A model generated the notes under the pieces. It was given only the letters and a program-made list of their open reading frames with translations, had not been told where the DNA came from and did not search any database. Of a DNA stretch of 64,000 nucleotides, positions 62,253-64,000 are shown in pieces. This DNA is from Tropicimonas marinistellae (GTDB lineage Bacteria; Pseudomonadota; Alphaproteobacteria; Rhodobacterales; Rhodobacteraceae). Every line of letters begins with the position of its first letter. The stretch's first letter is position 1. Both the position numbers and the translations under genes were made by a program. Where the stretch lies: contig NZ_LNCI01000006.1 in the NCBI RefSeq assembly GCF_001509585.1, forward strand, positions 1 through 64,000, given 5' to 3'.

Positions 62253-63133
62253 TGTATCAAAGAGAGATTGCGGAACTGATTGTGTTGTACGAGTTCGAAC
62301 CGGAACTCAGAAGCCTCTGGGTCGAAGGGCCATCTGACCGAGCCTTCTGGGAATGGTATTTGTCTAATAAGGATCTAACTGGTGTCGAAGTTAACTCAAT
62401 TGATCAAGTAAACGTTCCTGACGATGTTTTAAGAAGATACGGCTTGACGGCAAGCAACAAGAACCGTGCCATTGCTACGGCTCTTGAATTGGAGGAAGGC
62501 CTTAGTGATGCTGACGATCACGCGAGTTTTCTATTTGTAGTGGACTTGGACTTTGATCATTTTTCCGGAAGGCAAATCGAAGGGAAGTTCATAGTATACA
62601 CGGATTTCACGGCAGTGGAGATGTACTTTTTTGATCCGGAGGTCGTGGAAAAAATCATAAAACTTGCGACCAAGAAACCTGACAGATCTGCCCAAGAGCT
62701 AATGCAAGGGCTATCGGAAGTTGGGAGCCAATTGTTTTGGATCCGCACTGCAAATGAAATTTTGGGTTGGGGCATGACGCTACCAAATCCAGATAAACTG
62801 CTGTTGGAGGAAAATAACTCTATTAGCTTTGATGTTGAAACATATTCTCACCGGTTGCTTCAATCTAACGGTAGGTCCAAAGACTCTGTCGAGTTTGAAG
62901 ATATGTTGGCGTCGCTAAGAGAACATTGCGTCGATGACGTTCGGCTTAAGATCCGGGGGCATGACTTTGTAGATCTTTTGGCTTGGACCCTTAGAAAGGA
63001 AATTAAGTCAAAGGTAGCTGGAAAAAACAGCGAGATTGTCGCAACGCTGCTGTTAATGACGGCCGATGTCGGCGTTTTGGCTACGTACCCCCTTTTTGAA
63101 AGAGTGGAAGCGGAGCTGTTCGCGGCTTCTTAG
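62252..63133 (+). CDS. ariB: AriB-like DUF4435/TOPRIM protein of PARIS
   Basis: 293 residues. The N-terminal WVEGPSDRAFWEWYL has the TOPRIM/DUF4435 glutamate (E25, close to the E26 known to be needed in the E. coli protein). FLFVVDLDFDHF supplies the Asp pair. In PARIS the freed AriB cuts tRNA and shuts down translation. Coupled to ariA by TGATG. Confidence 0.82.
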   Translation: MYQREIAELIVLYEFEPELRSLWVEGPSDRAFWEWYLSNKDLTGVEVNSIDQVNVPDDVLRRYGLTASNKNRAIATALELEEGLSDADDHASFLFVVDLDFDHFSGRQIEGKFIVYTDFTAVEMYFFDPEVVEKIIKLATKKPDRSAQELMQGLSEVGSQLFWIRTANEILGWGMTLPNPDKLLLEENNSISFDVETYSHRLLQSNGRSKDSVEFEDMLASLREHCVDDVRLKIRGHDFVDLLAWTLRKEIKSKVAGKNSEIVATLLLMTADVGVLATYPLFERVEAELFAAS

Positions 63134-63587
63134 ATTTTGAACGGCCTGATGTCGAGTTTAACCTCAGGCAGATTCACTGTCCGCTTTTTTCTTTTGTGGA
63201 TGAGCTAGCTCGCGACCGCAGCGAACTCCCGCTCCCCACCCTTCCTACGGCATGCTGCAATTGACATGGACGGGGGCTTTCGGACGCGGAACCGTCGCCC
63301 GAGCATTTTCAGCAGAGGGCCTCGACGTCCGCAAATCTGCCGATGCCCCGCCTCGCCGCATTGCGCCAAATGGGCTGTTCGCCGCCAATCCCCGCGATGA
63401 CTACTAACGGCAGGGATCACGTCGCCGTCTCGACCGATGGCGTGGGGGGGGTTGAGCCACGGCGGCGCCGGGCATCCGTCCGGCCGTGCGCTCCGGACCC
63501 TTAACGAAGCGTGAATCCGTGCCCGTAACCCATTGAAATCTCTTGGGCGCCCCCCTGTCTCACGCGTGAGACATCTCCGCCGGGCGG
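63134..63587. other. Gap after the defence island
   Basis: No supported gene. A weak hairpin (CCTGA...TCAGG, 63146-63169) follows ariB. GC rises sharply again beyond about 63200, marking the island's right edge. Confidence 0.4.
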
Positions 63588-64000
63588 TCACGCCCCCCGC
63601 AGCACCGCGCCGGGATTCATGATCCCCGCCGGATCGAGGGCCGCCTTGATCGCCCGCATCGCCGCCAGTTTCGCCGGGTCCCCGTAGCGCTCCAGATCCC
63701 CGACCTTCAGCCGCCCGATCCCATGCTCCGCGCTCACCGAGCCGTCGAATTCATGCACCAGATCGTGAATCGCCCGCTTCACCGCCCCGCGCTCAGCCTC
63801 GAATTCCGCCGCGCGCCGCCCCGCCGGCGGGAAGACATTATAATGCAGGTTTCCGTCGCCCAGATGGCCGAAGCAGTTGATCCGCATCGCGCCGAAACCG
63901 GCGATCACCTCGGCGCCCTTCTCGATGAAGTCCGGCATGGCCGAGATCGGTACCGAGATATCGTGAGACGAAACCGCCCCGATCCGCCGGTTCGCCTCCG
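63588..64000 (-). CDS. FAD-linked oxidase, C-terminal part
   Basis: The frame stays open to the window end; start outside. HLGDGNLHYNVF, SAEHGIGRLK and LDPAGIMNPG are the C-terminal marks of the GlcD/D-lactate dehydrogenase (FAD-oxidase_C) family. Oxidises a 2-hydroxy acid; which one is not decided by this part. Confidence 0.92.
   Translation of the reverse strand, partial: EANRRIGAVSSHDISVPISAMPDFIEKGAEVIAGFGAMRINCFGHLGDGNLHYNVFPPAGRRAAEFEAERGAVKRAIHDLVHEFDGSVSAEHGIGRLKVGDLERYGDPAKLAAMRAIKAALDPAGIMNPGAVLRGA

Noticed and set aside
60900-63133. Gabija, OLD or Septu instead of PARIS
   Set aside because: In Gabija/OLD the TOPRIM domain is fused to the ATPase, and Septu has an HNH partner. Here the TOPRIM/DUF4435 protein is separate and the ATPase has no nuclease domain.

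Overview
The window is high-GC DNA with dense, often stop/start-overlapping genes. It carries an NDUFS4-type complex I accessory subunit, a PepSY membrane protein, uvrB, yebC, apt and a GDP-fucose pathway pair. These point to an alphaproteobacterium, most likely of the Rhodobacterales (Roseobacter/Rhodobacter) group. This is an inference from gene content and style; there is no rRNA or other marker to fix the genus.

Layout. (1) 1-1200: the 3' end of one gene, a small secreted protein, and a stretch with two tRNA fragments (a piece of tRNA-Val and the 3' part of tRNA-Gly) and a short repeat cluster that looks like integrase arm sites. (2) About 1.2-32.95 kb: a siphovirus-type prophage next to tRNA-Arg(TCT). 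Its lytic genes run on the minus strand: Cro-like regulator, small early genes, helicase-like protein, an iteron-rich probable origin, HNH, TerS, TerL, portal, ClpP-type protease, HK97 capsid, connectors, tail tube, frameshifted tail chaperone, tape measure, lysis genes and tail fibre/spike. The right arm is on the plus strand: LexA/CI-type repressor, a toxin-antitoxin-like pair, a chain of small overlapping genes, an AlpA-like excisionase and a tyrosine integrase. Two plus-strand 'moron' genes are set into the early minus-strand region. Repressor-type palindromes lie at the Cro/repressor junction and again in front of the right-arm operon.

(3) 33-51 kb: mostly ordinary chromosomal genes: complex I subunit, PepSY protein, uvrB, a low-GC DUF2971-type gene, fcl and gmd with a decayed glycosyltransferase gene in front, tRNA-Val(TAC), yebC, an SLC13/TrkA-C transporter, apt, a cupin, and a PhnD-like binding protein paired with a hybrid histidine kinase. 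(4) 51-64 kb: an accessory region of small secreted proteins, a proline-racemase family enzyme with both catalytic cysteines replaced, a PLP enzyme divergent from an HxlR regulator, a cytochrome c and a zincin-like protein. The long gaps between them carry a dispersed intergenic repeat of about 80 bp, always in the same orientation. Near the end is a low-GC two-gene defence island matching PARIS (AriA ABC-type ATPase plus AriB DUF4435/TOPRIM protein). The window closes in a FAD-linked oxidase gene.

Nothing here is a wholly new system that I can prove. The items most worth following are the holin-endolysin fusion, the -1 frameshift site, the iteron origin, the absence of recognisable tail-tip genes, the inverted moron pair with a triple Cys/NFQM motif, the PARIS locus, and the repeat families.
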